Below are positions 51,918 through 59,240 of a stretch of 64,000 nt of DNA, one piece after another. The notes under the pieces were generated by a model, which was not told where the DNA came from, did no database searches, and saw only the letters and a list, made by a program, of their open reading frames with translations. Each line of letters starts with the position of its first letter. Within the stretch, counting starts at the first letter, position 1. The DNA comes from Flavihumibacter rivuli (GTDB taxonomy: Bacteria > Bacteroidota > Bacteroidia > Chitinophagales > Chitinophagaceae): assembly GCF_018595685.2 (NCBI RefSeq), contig NZ_CP092334.1:3748001-3812000 (forward strand), given 5' to 3'. Position numbers and translations under genes: made by a program.

Positions 51918-52997
51918 TTATTCTGCTTCTTTGCTGGCAGTGAACACACCGCCTTTTTTACGCTCAGTGGAAAGTGGGTTATTGTGGTCGATGAACCTGC
52001 CGGCTTTCCGGAATATGCCACGTAATGGGGTCTTCTTACTGATATTGGTGTTAGACACATAGATATAATCGTCGTCCGCTGCATTGTTTACATACACCAC
52101 ATTGGGGGTGTTGTTGGTTTCTACATATACAGGCTGGTCAGGATTCCTGTTTGGCTTCTCGTTAACCGCAACATCTCCAACGATTGGTTCTACTGTGGCG
52201 TCCTTCACTTCCTCCATACCCTTCGCCTGCATTTCCTTTGCGTGATCGTTGTTGGCGAGCAGCTGTTGCTGTGGTGCATATGTTACAATTTCCTTCCTGT
52301 TTTCCTTAGTGTTCGTTTGTTGTGTAACGTTAGTAGGCCCATTTAGGTTACTCTTACCTGCCAAAATATTTTCTTCCTTGTTCACAGTGCCTTCTTCTGT
52401 TGGCTGTTTGGTAACCGGGCTGGTTGTTTGGCCAGGGGTTTCTTCTGTAATGGTTACCAAAGCCCCATCATTGGTTTGGTCATTATTACCGGGCTTCAGC
52501 CAAAGCAGGCCTGCCACCAGGAGTACCACAGCCGCAGCCATATAGCGCACCCAGATACCGATTACCGGTTTGCGTTCATTTTCGGAACGATAAAGCCTGG
52601 CCTTATCCGGGAAAGTGATGCCCATATCCGGGCTTAGCTTTGCCGACTGGATCAGTTCAAATTCCGCCTGGTATTCAGGATGTGCATACACGAACTCTTC
52701 TGTAGCTGCTTTTTGTTCGTTGTTCAATTCGTCATCGGCATATTGAACAAACCATGATTCATAATTGGTCGGGTTGACCAGGCTGTCCTGGTCCTGGGTA
52801 CGGAAAAGAATCTCCTTGTCAAGGAATTCCGCTTCATGGTCGCTGGGCAGGACGGCACCCTTGAACATCTCCAGTTCCTGCCGGAGATCGGGGTTCTGCT
52901 CTACAAAGGCCTCCACTGCTGCTTTTTGCTCATCGGACAACTCATTGTCGATGTACAGCAGGAAAAATTCTTCGTAATTATGGCGGTTAATGTTCAT
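51918..52997 (-). CDS. Membrane-anchored anti-sigma-like protein with a duplicated N-terminal domain
   Basis: 359 residues. Two tandem copies of a ~60-residue helical domain at 8-66 (FFLLYIDNELSDEQKAAVEA) and 79-137 (SWFVQYADDELNNEQKAATE), then one membrane helix at 147-167 (WVRYMAAAVVLLVAGLLWLK), then a long Asn/Thr-rich extracytoplasmic tail. No zinc-binding HxxxCxxC is present. The position directly after an ECF sigma gene (24-base gap) and the cytoplasm-membrane-periplasm layout identify it as the partner anti-sigma protein. The duplication could let it hold two sigma molecules or bind more tightly. Confidence 0.78.
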   Translation of the reverse strand: MNINRHNYEEFFLLYIDNELSDEQKAAVEAFVEQNPDLRQELEMFKGAVLPSDHEAEFLDKEILFRTQDQDSLVNPTNYESWFVQYADDELNNEQKAATEEFVYAHPEYQAEFELIQSAKLSPDMGITFPDKARLYRSENERKPVIGIWVRYMAAAVVLLVAGLLWLKPGNNDQTNDGALVTITEETPGQTTSPVTKQPTEEGTVNKEENILAGKSNLNGPTNVTQQTNTKENRKEIVTYAPQQQLLANNDHAKEMQAKGMEEVKDATVEPIVGDVAVNEKPNRNPDQPVYVETNNTPNVVYVNNAADDDYIYVSNTNISKKTPLRGIFRKAGRFIDHNNPLSTERKKGGVFTASKEAE

Positions 52998-53021
52998 GAT
53001 CTTTCATTTTAGGGTAACTGC

Positions 53022-53507
53022 TCACAGCACATTCTCGGGTTTCACAAGGTAGTTCTTCAATTGGATCCTTGCCCGGTGCAGGTAAACTTTTACCTGGCTT
53101 TCGCTCAGACCGGTGATCTGCCCGATCTCTTTATAGGAATAGCCTTCATAATCCTTCAGCAGCACCAGGCTCCTTTGCGTTTCACTCAATCTCGACAGCG
53201 CTTCTTCCAATACCTTTTTGAGGTTATTGACCGGCTTATGGGAGATCGCCACCTGTTCACTGAATTCGTCCTTCAGGGTGATCCGCTTCACCTTCCTGAG
53301 GTGGTCGATCATCTGGTGATAGGCTACAGTGAACAGGTAGCTTTTGGATTTGTCATAGTCTACCTCTTCCCGGCGTTGCCACATCTTCTCGAATGCGCTC
53401 TGTACCACATCGCGGGCATCCTCTTCATGCCTGAGGTTTTTCAGGATGAAGCGATAAACGTTATCCGCGTATAGTCGCACACATTCATTGTATTCTTTCT
53501 CTGTCAT
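53022..53507 (-). CDS. ECF-type RNA polymerase sigma factor
   Basis: 161 residues. Region 2 at about 8-75 (YRFILKNLRHEEDARDVVQS, then AFEKMWQ) and region 4 at about 105-155 (LSETQRSLVLLKDYEGYSYK, then EIGQITGLSESQVKVYLHRA). It directs RNA polymerase to its own regulon and is expected to be held by the anti-sigma protein encoded next. A candidate auto-regulated promoter lies at 53550-53576. ATG at 53507 gives the normal length. Confidence 0.92.
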   Translation of the reverse strand: MTEKEYNECVRLYADNVYRFILKNLRHEEDARDVVQSAFEKMWQRREEVDYDKSKSYLFTVAYHQMIDHLRKVKRITLKDEFSEQVAISHKPVNNLKKVLEEALSRLSETQRSLVLLKDYEGYSYKEIGQITGLSESQVKVYLHRARIQLKNYLVKPENVL

Positions 53508-53549
53508 AAGCAGTGAATGCTTGAATTTTTATAGGCTGGTTGTAATAGT

Positions 53550-53576
53550 TATACGGTCTGTTCCCGGAAATGTTAC
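53550..53576 (-). promoter_or_regulatory. Candidate ECF-type promoter of the sigma operon
   Basis: On the minus strand GTAACA (53576-53571), 15 bases, then CGTATA (53555-53550), about 43 bases before the sigma gene. An AAC-containing -35 and a CGT-containing -10 are the usual form of ECF promoters, and it differs from the TAnnTTTG promoters elsewhere in the window, so autoregulation is likely. Confidence 0.55.
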
Positions 53577-53585
53577 AAGCTGCCC

Positions 53586-53616
53586 AAAAAAAATACCAGC
53601 CTATAGGGCTGGTATT
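53586..53616 (-). terminator. Rho-independent terminator of the 74-residue exported protein gene
   Basis: AATACCAGCC-tatag-GGCTGGTATT with T8 on the minus strand, 26 bases after the stop at 53642. It shields the ECF promoter region from upstream transcription. Confidence 0.9.
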
Positions 53617-53641
53617 CTGTTTATAAAGGTAAGTATTTGTC

Positions 53642-53866
53642 TTATAACCTGGCAGACAACAAGTTGTCGGACATGGTCTCCCAGATGATCGACTCTTCCA
53701 TAGGGGGAACTGTCCGCTTTTGCTCGGGACAGGCCTTCTGGCGTTCACAGCATTTTTTTTGGGGAACGGTAGTGCTCCCGGTTGTCTGGCGGGAATGGAC
53801 CACTGCTGCACCCAGTAGAAGGAGCGAGGAAAGGGCCAGTCCGCTGAAAATTTGCCTGAACTTCAT
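53642..53866 (-). CDS. Small exported Cys-containing protein of unknown function
   Basis: 74 residues from ATG 53866 (MKFRQIFSGLALSSLLLLGA). A signal peptide or anchor covers about 5-27; the mature part is some 47 residues with KKCCERQKACPEQK and an amphipathic tail. Three Cys close together could form a disulfide or bind metal. Single gene with its own terminator. No family recognised. Confidence 0.55.
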   Translation of the reverse strand: MKFRQIFSGLALSSLLLLGAAVVHSRQTTGSTTVPQKKCCERQKACPEQKRTVPPMEESIIWETMSDNLLSARL

Positions 53867-53996
53867 AAGTCGGTTTTGGAATATGACGCAAAGTACTGCG
53901 CTTTGGTTACAGGGGTTGCCTGCCAAACGTTAAAAATGCTTAAATAAATTAGGGTCAAACGGTTGCCCTGCCAGACTAACAGCTGTTATTCTTCCT

Positions 53997-54004
53997 TATT
54001 TTTG
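53997..54004 (+). promoter_or_regulatory. -7 element TATTTTTG for kbl
   Basis: Exact TAnnTTTG, 19 bases before the ATG at 54024. Confidence 0.58.
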
Positions 54005-54023
54005 CCGACTAAAATTCTTGCCG

Positions 54024-55211
54024 ATGAACGAGAAATTTGTACAACGCATTGCTGCCGAACTGGAAGATATCAAGGCCGGCGGCCTCTTCAAGTCGGAGCG
54101 TGTGATCACCAGTGAGCAGGGGCCTGAAATCATGGTTAATGGGAAGAAAGTGTTGAACTTCTGCGCCAATAACTACCTCGGCCTCTCTTCGCATCCCAGG
54201 GTAATTGAGGCTGCGCATAAAGCCATTGATACCCATGGTTATGGAATGAGTAGTGTCCGCTTTATCTGCGGCACCCAGGATATCCACAAAGAACTGGAGC
54301 AAAAACTGGCGGAGTTCCTGGGAACCGAGGACACCATTCTTTATGCTGCTGCTTTCGATGCCAATGGCGGGGTATTCGAACCCTTGTTCAATGAGCAGGA
54401 CGCCATTATTTCCGATGAGCTGAACCACGCGTCCATCATTGATGGGATAAGGCTTTGCAAAGCCCAGCGTTTCCGTTATAAGCATAATGATATGGCGGAC
54501 CTGGAGCAGAAGCTGAAGGATGCATCCGGTGCCAGGAGCAGGATCATTGTTACCGATGGTTCCTTCAGCATGGACGGAACTATTGCCCAGCTGGACAAGA
54601 TATGTGACCTGGCCGACCAGTACGATGCCATTGTAATGATAGATGAATGCCATTCATCCGGCTTCCTTGGCAAGACCGGCCGCGGCACCCACGAATACAG
54701 GGGGGTAATGGGCCGCATCGATATCATTACCGGTACGCTGGGCAAGGCCCTGGGCGGAGCATCCGGTGGTTTCACCAGTGGCCGCAAGGAGATCATTGAA
54801 ATGTTGCGCCAACGCAGTCGGCCTTACCTTTTCAGTAATACCGTAGCCCCTGCTATTGTGGGGGGGTCTATTGCTGTGCTGGATATGCTGAGCCAGACCA
54901 CCGAGTTGCGTGATAAGCTGGAATTCAATACCCGCTATTTCAGGAAACACATGACCGAGGCTGGTTTTGATATCAAGCCCGGTGACCATCCCATCGTCCC
55001 GATCATGTTGTATGAGGCTACAGTGGCCCAGCAGTTTGCTGCCAGGCTGCTGGAAGAAGGCGTTTATGTGATCGGCTTCTTCTATCCAGTGGTAGCCAAG
55101 GGCCAGGCCCGTATAAGGGTGCAGTTGAGTGCAGCGCATGAGCAGCACCATCTCGACCAGGCCATCGCTGCTTTTGCCAAGGTAGGTAAGGAGCTTGGGG
55201 TGATAAAGTGA
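54024..55211 (+). CDS. kbl: Glycine C-acetyltransferase (2-amino-3-ketobutyrate CoA ligase)
   Basis: 395 residues from ATG 54024; a TTG two codons earlier is unlikely. PLP enzyme of the alpha-oxoamine synthase family with Lys241 in GTLGKALGGA, Asp207 in MIDECHSSG and the family segment LNFCANNYLGLS. It splits 2-amino-3-oxobutyrate with CoA into glycine and acetyl-CoA, the second step of threonine breakdown. Threonine dehydrogenase (tdh) is not in the window. Related enzymes (serine palmitoyltransferase, BioF, HemA) share the fold; the SSVRFICGT and length favour Kbl, although a sphingolipid-type synthase is possible in this phylum. Confidence 0.88.
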   Translation: MNEKFVQRIAAELEDIKAGGLFKSERVITSEQGPEIMVNGKKVLNFCANNYLGLSSHPRVIEAAHKAIDTHGYGMSSVRFICGTQDIHKELEQKLAEFLGTEDTILYAAAFDANGGVFEPLFNEQDAIISDELNHASIIDGIRLCKAQRFRYKHNDMADLEQKLKDASGARSRIIVTDGSFSMDGTIAQLDKICDLADQYDAIVMIDECHSSGFLGKTGRGTHEYRGVMGRIDIITGTLGKALGGASGGFTSGRKEIIEMLRQRSRPYLFSNTVAPAIVGGSIAVLDMLSQTTELRDKLEFNTRYFRKHMTEAGFDIKPGDHPIVPIMLYEATVAQQFAARLLEEGVYVIGFFYPVVAKGQARIRVQLSAAHEQHHLDQAIAAFAKVGKELGVIK

Positions 55212-55243
55212 TGAACAGAACAAAGATCGGTCAAACAGATACT

Positions 55244-55274
55244 AAAAGGGGAGCGCTTGCAGCGTTCCCCTTTT
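55244..55274. terminator. Bidirectional terminator between kbl and ridA
   Basis: AAAAGGGGAGCGC / GCGTTCCCCTTTT, 13-base stem with one G-T pair and a five-base loop, between convergent genes. Confidence 0.9.
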
Positions 55275-55309
55275 GAATTCGAGACAATAATTATTGTTCA
55301 GCCTTTCCC

Positions 55310-55693
55310 TTAGCCTTTTACTGCGATCATGCTGATCTCTACGTTCACATTCCTTGGAAGGCCTTTAACGGCAACGGTTTCACGCGCAGGGTAGTTTCCG
55401 CTGAAATATTTTCCATATACCTCGTTCACGGTTCCAAACAAGCTCATATCAGTAAGGAAAATGGTCGTCTTTACCACATCGGCAAAACCATATCCTGCTT
55501 CGGCCAGGACGGCTTCCAGGTTCTTCATCACCTGTTCCGCTTCCCCTGCCACATCGGTGGCTTCGATGGTACCTGTTGCGGGATTGATGGGCACTTGCCC
55601 GGAAATGAAAAGCATATTGCCGGCCTTCACCGCCTGGCTGTAAGGCCCGATGGGTGCCGGTGCGCCACTAGTCGTAATGATTGTTTTTTCCAT
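55310..55693 (-). CDS. ridA: RidA family reactive intermediate deaminase
   Basis: 127 residues from ATG 55693 (MEKTIITTSGAPAPIGPYSQ). YjgF/RidA features include the PIGPYSQAV start, ISGQVPINP, the carboxylate-binding Arg in the PARETVAV segment, and the family-specific ending VNVEISMIAV. RidA trimers hydrolyse enamine/imine intermediates from PLP enzymes and protect them from damage. It is convergent with kbl, a PLP enzyme, but no operon link exists. A -7 box lies four bases before the ATG; the frame upstream of this ATG crosses the promoter. Confidence 0.95.
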   Translation of the reverse strand: MEKTIITTSGAPAPIGPYSQAVKAGNMLFISGQVPINPATGTIEATDVAGEAEQVMKNLEAVLAEAGYGFADVVKTTIFLTDMSLFGTVNEVYGKYFSGNYPARETVAVKGLPRNVNVEISMIAVKG

Positions 55694-55697
55694 GACC

Positions 55698-55705
55698 CAA
55701 AAATA
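55698..55705 (-). promoter_or_regulatory. -7 element TATTTTTG for ridA, four bases from the start codon
   Basis: Exact TAnnTTTG on the minus strand; the four bases ggtc separate it from the ATG at 55693. Points to a leaderless mRNA. Confidence 0.62.
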
Positions 55706-55745
55706 ATGGATATGCGCGAAGACGGATGTCTTCCCCAACAGTTTG

Positions 55746-55753
55746 TAATTTTG
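55746..55753 (+). promoter_or_regulatory. -7 element TAATTTTG for the 55758 gene, four bases from the start codon
   Basis: Exact TAnnTTTG followed by gcga and the ATG at 55758. It is divergent from, and only 40 bases away from, the ridA box; both genes have the same four-base geometry. Confidence 0.62.
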
Positions 55754-55757
55754 GCGA

Positions 55758-56393
55758 ATGCAGCCAATGCCGATATATGTAGCCATCCTTGGCGATCCTT
55801 CAAAAGGACTATTCTCCCGTACCTACCCGGAAACCATCCATGTGGAGTTTTATGACGATTGGGATTCCTGGCTGCAGTCAGGAGCAGGTCTCTTTATAGA
55901 TACCCGTTTCGAGTATTCTCCCCAACGGATTGAAGCGCTGGAGGGCTTGTTACCCGCGACAGTAATGGTCAATTGTGTGGAATACACCTGTTCGGAACTT
56001 CATGGCTTCGTCCGTTATAATGGCTGGACCGGTTTTGAACAGACCGGTTTGCTGGAGTGCTGTACCGATGAGGATCAGTTACCTGCGGTGGTAAAGGAGT
56101 TTGCCGACCTCGCCGGCCTGAAACTCATGGAAGTGCCGGACCAGCCCGGACTGGTAAGGGCAAGGATCGTTTGCAGCATCATCAACGAAGCCTACCATGC
56201 ACTGGGCGAAGGTGTTAGCTCAGCAGGGGATATCGATATTGCCATGAAATTGGGTACCAATTACCCCTTTGGGCCTTTTGAATGGGCCGGACTCATCGGA
56301 CACGGCCGGGTCATTAGCTTGCTGCATCAGCTAACTGCCATCCATGAGCGCTACCAACCAGCACCCAGTCTCCTAACCCAATCCCATAGTTAA
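55758..56393 (+). CDS. 3-hydroxyacyl-CoA dehydrogenase C-terminal domain protein, NAD domain degenerate
   Basis: 211 residues. Residues about 125-205 are a 3HCDH C-terminal domain: LVRARIVCSIINEAYHALGE and NYPFGPFEWAG, the typical substrate-side helices. The first 110 residues keep a Rossmann-like strand pattern (YVAILGDPSKG) but lack GxGxxG and the catalytic His-Glu pair region, and the usual ~190-residue NAD domain is shortened. It is therefore unlikely to be an active dehydrogenase and may bind acyl-CoA or serve as a structural protein. One base separates its stop from the tsaB start. Confidence 0.72.
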   Translation: MQPMPIYVAILGDPSKGLFSRTYPETIHVEFYDDWDSWLQSGAGLFIDTRFEYSPQRIEALEGLLPATVMVNCVEYTCSELHGFVRYNGWTGFEQTGLLECCTDEDQLPAVVKEFADLAGLKLMEVPDQPGLVRARIVCSIINEAYHALGEGVSSAGDIDIAMKLGTNYPFGPFEWAGLIGHGRVISLLHQLTAIHERYQPAPSLLTQSHS

Positions 56394-56394
56394 G

Positions 56395-57069
56395 ATGGCC
56401 CTTATCCTTTCTATAGATACCTCCCAGGAAAGAGCAATGGTTGCCCTGGCCGAAGGCCCTGTTCTTTTGGCTTCAGCCGAAAATGCGCAACAACAGGACC
56501 ATGCGGTATGGATCCATCGTCAGATCGGGGACTTGTTGGCAGCCAATGGAAAATCTTTTAAGGATATCCATGCTATCAGTACGGTGGCCGGTCCTGGTTC
56601 CTATACCGGGATCAGGGTGGGAATGGCCACTGCTAAAGGGCTTTGTTATGTATTGGGTTGCCCACTGATCAGTTTGGACAGCCTGGAGCTGATGGCCTAT
56701 GATGCCCTCCAACAGGGGGTAGGGCAAACCTATTTGTGCCCCATGATCGATGCCCGCAGGATGGAGGTTTTTACCGCTGTTTTTGACCGCCAACTCAATG
56801 CTTTGATGCCACCTTCAGCCATCATCCTGCAGGAGAATAGCTTCGGGCAGTGGCTGGAAAAGGATTCCGTGGCATTTTTTGGTTCCGGTTCCCGGAAATA
56901 TAAGGACTTGTTAAAAAGTGTACATGCCAGCTTTCTTTATCTAAGTGTAAACCCTCAGAGTCTTGTAGGGCTGTCCGCTGAAATGCACGCCAGGCAAAGG
57001 TTTTCAGATTTGGCCTATGCCGAACCCAATTACCTGAAAGCTTTTTATACCACTGCAAAAGCAAAATGA
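56395..57069 (+). CDS. tsaB: tRNA threonylcarbamoyladenosine biosynthesis protein TsaB
   Basis: 224 residues. ASKHA fold start ALILSIDTSQERAMVALAEG, then VAGPGSYTGIRVGMATAKGL, the TsaB signature, and CPMIDARRMEVFTAVF. TsaB dimerises with TsaD and with TsaE forms t6A37 on ANN-decoding tRNAs. Starts one base after the upstream 3HCDH-like gene, so translation is probably coupled, a neighbourhood shared by several Bacteroidota. Confidence 0.95.
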   Translation: MALILSIDTSQERAMVALAEGPVLLASAENAQQQDHAVWIHRQIGDLLAANGKSFKDIHAISTVAGPGSYTGIRVGMATAKGLCYVLGCPLISLDSLELMAYDALQQGVGQTYLCPMIDARRMEVFTAVFDRQLNALMPPSAIILQENSFGQWLEKDSVAFFGSGSRKYKDLLKSVHASFLYLSVNPQSLVGLSAEMHARQRFSDLAYAEPNYLKAFYTTAKAK

Positions 57070-57092
57070 TAGGTATTTTAATTTTTGAAATG

Positions 57093-57100
57093 TAAATTTG
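57093..57100 (+). promoter_or_regulatory. -7 element TAAATTTG for the ArsR-type regulator
   Basis: Exact TAnnTTTG, 78 bases before the preferred ATG at 57179 and 24 before an alternative ATG at 57125. Confidence 0.5.
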
Positions 57101-57178
57101 CATATTGACTTATTTGCATGTGTTATGCAAGGTCAAGGCTCACTGAATTTAAAGGACTCTAAAATCCAATTTTCAGAC

Positions 57179-57520
57179 ATGAACACAGTAGCAGGAAATT
57201 ACCTCAAGATCAACGAGGTAGAAGGCCCCGAAATGAAAGTTGATTTCTTACATGTAAAGAAGGCAGCATTAACGCTGCGGGCTCTTAATCACAAACTTCG
57301 CCAGCAGATCATGAAGTTGCTGGAAGAGAACGAGAAGCTCACTGTAACCGAAATCTATGTTAGGTTACGCCTCGAGCAATCTGTCGCTTCCCAGCACCTC
57401 GCTATTTTGCGCAGGGCGGGTATTGTGAAGACCGAGCGCGATGGTAAATTCATTTACTATCGCCTGAATGAGCCCCGCATTGCTGAGATCAGTCGTTGCG
57501 TGGAAGACATTATCAGCTAA
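57179..57520 (+). CDS. ArsR-family winged-helix transcription regulator
   Basis: 113 residues from ATG 57179; ATG 57125 would add 18 residues and cannot be excluded. Winged helix at about 35-105 with LRALNHKLRQQIMKLLEENE, a recognition helix in EQSVASQHLAILRRAGIVKT and the wing ERDGKFIYYRL. ArsR proteins repress neighbouring genes until a metal or a reactive sulfur species binds. The only Cys is near the C-terminus (SRCVED), so neither the classic metal site nor the two-Cys BigR/SqrR sulfur switch is evident. The next gene is persulfide-dioxygenase-like, but a terminator and repeats lie between. Confidence 0.85.
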   Translation: MNTVAGNYLKINEVEGPEMKVDFLHVKKAALTLRALNHKLRQQIMKLLEENEKLTVTEIYVRLRLEQSVASQHLAILRRAGIVKTERDGKFIYYRLNEPRIAEISRCVEDIIS

Positions 57521-57538
57521 TTGTTCCCAATGTATTTC

Positions 57539-57567
57539 AAGGCTGTCACCATGGTGGCAGCCTTTTT
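57539..57567 (+). terminator. Rho-independent terminator of the ArsR-type gene
   Basis: AAGGCTGTCACC-at-GGTGGCAGCC-T5 with one G-T pair, 18 bases after the stop. Confidence 0.88.
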
Positions 57568-57569
57568 CA

Positions 57570-57685
57570 TCCGCCAAAGCTTTAGCGCAGGCGGATTTTA
57601 TTTTAAAAAAAGCTTCAGCGCTGGAGTATTGCATTTGCAAAAGCTTCAGCGAAGGAGGATGTATCCGCCGAAGCTTTAGCGTAGG
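57570..57685. repeat. Cluster of four AAGCTT(T/C)AGCG hairpin repeats
   Basis: Four copies of a ~22-base unit with the core AAGCTTTAGCG or AAGCTTCAGCG: 57570-57595 (TCCGCC...GGCGGA arms complete), 57609-57626, 57641-57660 and 57664-57685. Unit 1 is itself a hairpin; units 3 and 4 face each other through GGAGGAT and ATCCGCC. The form CCGCC-GAAGC-TTCAGCG-AAGG-CGG is a hairpin repeat that recurs between genes in many bacteria. No copies were noted elsewhere in the window. Confidence 0.75.
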
Positions 57686-57704
57686 TTGGGCCCTGACTAT
57701 CCAT

Positions 57705-57712
57705 TAATTTTG
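57705..57712 (+). promoter_or_regulatory. -7 element TAATTTTG for the MBL-rhodanese gene
   Basis: Exact TAnnTTTG, 18 bases before the ATG at 57731 and directly after the hairpin repeats, so the repeats are upstream of the transcript. Confidence 0.58.
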
Positions 57713-57730
57713 CCCGGAATCTTACAGACT

Positions 57731-59137
57731 ATGTACATCCAACAGTTATATACCAATTGCCTGAGTGAGGCGGCCTATTATATCGAAAGTGATGGTGAAG
57801 TGGCGATCATCGATCCCCTAAGGGATGTAGAGGCCTACCTGAACCTTGCTGCGGAAAGGAAGGCCAGTATCAAATACATTTTCGAAACCCATTTCCATGC
57901 TGATTTCATCAGTGGTCATCTCGACCTATCGAAGATCACCGGCGCGCCTATCATTTACGGACCGGGAACCCAAACCGCTTTCCCGGTTACGGTAGCCAGG
58001 GATGGTCAGCAGTTTCAACTCGGGAAGCTGACCATAGAAGTGATGCATACTCCCGGCCATACATTGGAGTCATCCTGTTACCTGCTAAGGGACGAAAAGG
58101 GGGCACCCCATGCCGTGTTCACCGGGGATACCTTGTTCGTTGGTGATGTTGGTCGCCCGGACCTTTTCAGCGGGAGCCTCAGCAAGGAAGAGTTGGCTGG
58201 TTTACTGTATGATTCCCTGCACCTGAAACTGGCAACACTGCCTGACCAGGTCCTGGTATATCCTGCTCATGGGCCGGGAAGCAGTTGCGGTAAGAACCTT
58301 GGTCCGCAAACTTTCAGTACCATTGGTGAGCAGAAGGCCAGCAACTACGCTTTAAAGCAGCAAGACAAGGAAGGTTTCATCAAAGCGGTTACTGATGGGT
58401 TATCTGCCCCGCCTCAATATTTTCCCATCAATGCCCGCATCAATAAAGAAGGATATACCGAATTGGATAAGGTAATGGAAAAGGGTATGCAGCCCATTAG
58501 TGTTGCCTCCCTTAAGGAATTATTGGGGAAAGATGGCATTGTCCTACTGGATACAAGGCCATCCCATGTATTTACTGAAGGCTTTATTCCCAGTGCGATC
58601 AGTATAGGGCTGGAGGGCAGGTTTGCGGAATGGGCAGGAAGCCTGCTTCCCTTCAACCAGCCAATAGTGCTGGTAACAGAAGAAGGAAAGGAGAAGGAAT
58701 CATTGATACGATTGACCAGGGTTGGTTTCGAGAATGTGATCGGATATTTGGAAGGAGGCTATGAAGCCTGGCGAAAGGCTGGTGAAGCCTTCGACCTGGT
58801 AATTGATGTTGAGGCGGATGAACTCGCCATGGACCTTCCACATGATGATAAACTCCTGTTACTGGATGTGCGCAAGCCGGCGGAATTTGGTGATGGCCAC
58901 ATTGTTGGTGCTGTCAATATCCCACTGGCGGAAATGAATGACCCTGCGTCCCTCTCCACGATAGATGAAGAGCACAATGTTTATGTGCATTGCGCCGGTG
59001 GCTACCGCAGTGTGATCGCAGCTTCCCTGCTCAAGCGTCAGGGCTTCCATAACCTGCGCAATATTGTGGGTGGTTGGAATGCCATTAAGGAGCAAAAGGG
59101 CATTCCGGTAGAGAAGGAAGGCGCTGTACTCAATTAA
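57731..59137 (+). CDS. MBL-fold persulfide dioxygenase-like protein with two rhodanese domains
   Basis: 468 residues from ATG 57731. Metallo-beta-lactamase domain 1-~240 with His54, His56 and Asp58 (THFHADFISGH, the ETHE1/BLH form), HTPGHTLESS and TGDTLFVGDVGRPD. Rhodanese 1 (about 265-355) has no Cys in its active loop (VLVTEEGKEKES), so it should be inactive. Rhodanese 2 (about 370-460) has Cys421 in VHCAGGYRS. The layout is that of CstB/BLH-like enzymes that oxidise persulfides to sulfite and move the sulfane sulfur to an acceptor. It lies downstream of an ArsR-type gene that may control it. Confidence 0.88.
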   Translation: MYIQQLYTNCLSEAAYYIESDGEVAIIDPLRDVEAYLNLAAERKASIKYIFETHFHADFISGHLDLSKITGAPIIYGPGTQTAFPVTVARDGQQFQLGKLTIEVMHTPGHTLESSCYLLRDEKGAPHAVFTGDTLFVGDVGRPDLFSGSLSKEELAGLLYDSLHLKLATLPDQVLVYPAHGPGSSCGKNLGPQTFSTIGEQKASNYALKQQDKEGFIKAVTDGLSAPPQYFPINARINKEGYTELDKVMEKGMQPISVASLKELLGKDGIVLLDTRPSHVFTEGFIPSAISIGLEGRFAEWAGSLLPFNQPIVLVTEEGKEKESLIRLTRVGFENVIGYLEGGYEAWRKAGEAFDLVIDVEADELAMDLPHDDKLLLLDVRKPAEFGDGHIVGAVNIPLAEMNDPASLSTIDEEHNVYVHCAGGYRSVIAASLLKRQGFHNLRNIVGGWNAIKEQKGIPVEKEGAVLN

Positions 59138-59154
59138 TGATCGAATTGTTCAAT

Positions 59155-59219
59155 TGATCAGGTGGGCAAGCGTATGGATGGAAATCCTATTGCCATCTGT
59201 ACCCCTGGCCGCCTGATCA
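59155..59219. terminator. Inverted repeat between MBL-rhodanese gene and the NarL-type regulator
   Basis: TGATCAGG (59155-59162) and CCTGATCA (59212-59219) flank 49 bases, in the 103-base gap between convergent genes. No strong T-tract; a weak bidirectional terminator or a protein site. Confidence 0.35.
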
Positions 59220-59240
59220 TTATTATTGCACCTCACCTGT

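Noticed and set aside
57570..57685. CRISPR array
   Set aside because: Units are irregularly spaced, differ from one another and have spacers of 2-14 bases; no cas genes are near.
57468..57707. 79-codon plus-strand frame downstream of the ArsR-type gene
   Set aside because: It runs through the ArsR 3' end, a terminator and the hairpin repeats; the apparent repeats in the peptide come from the DNA repeats.
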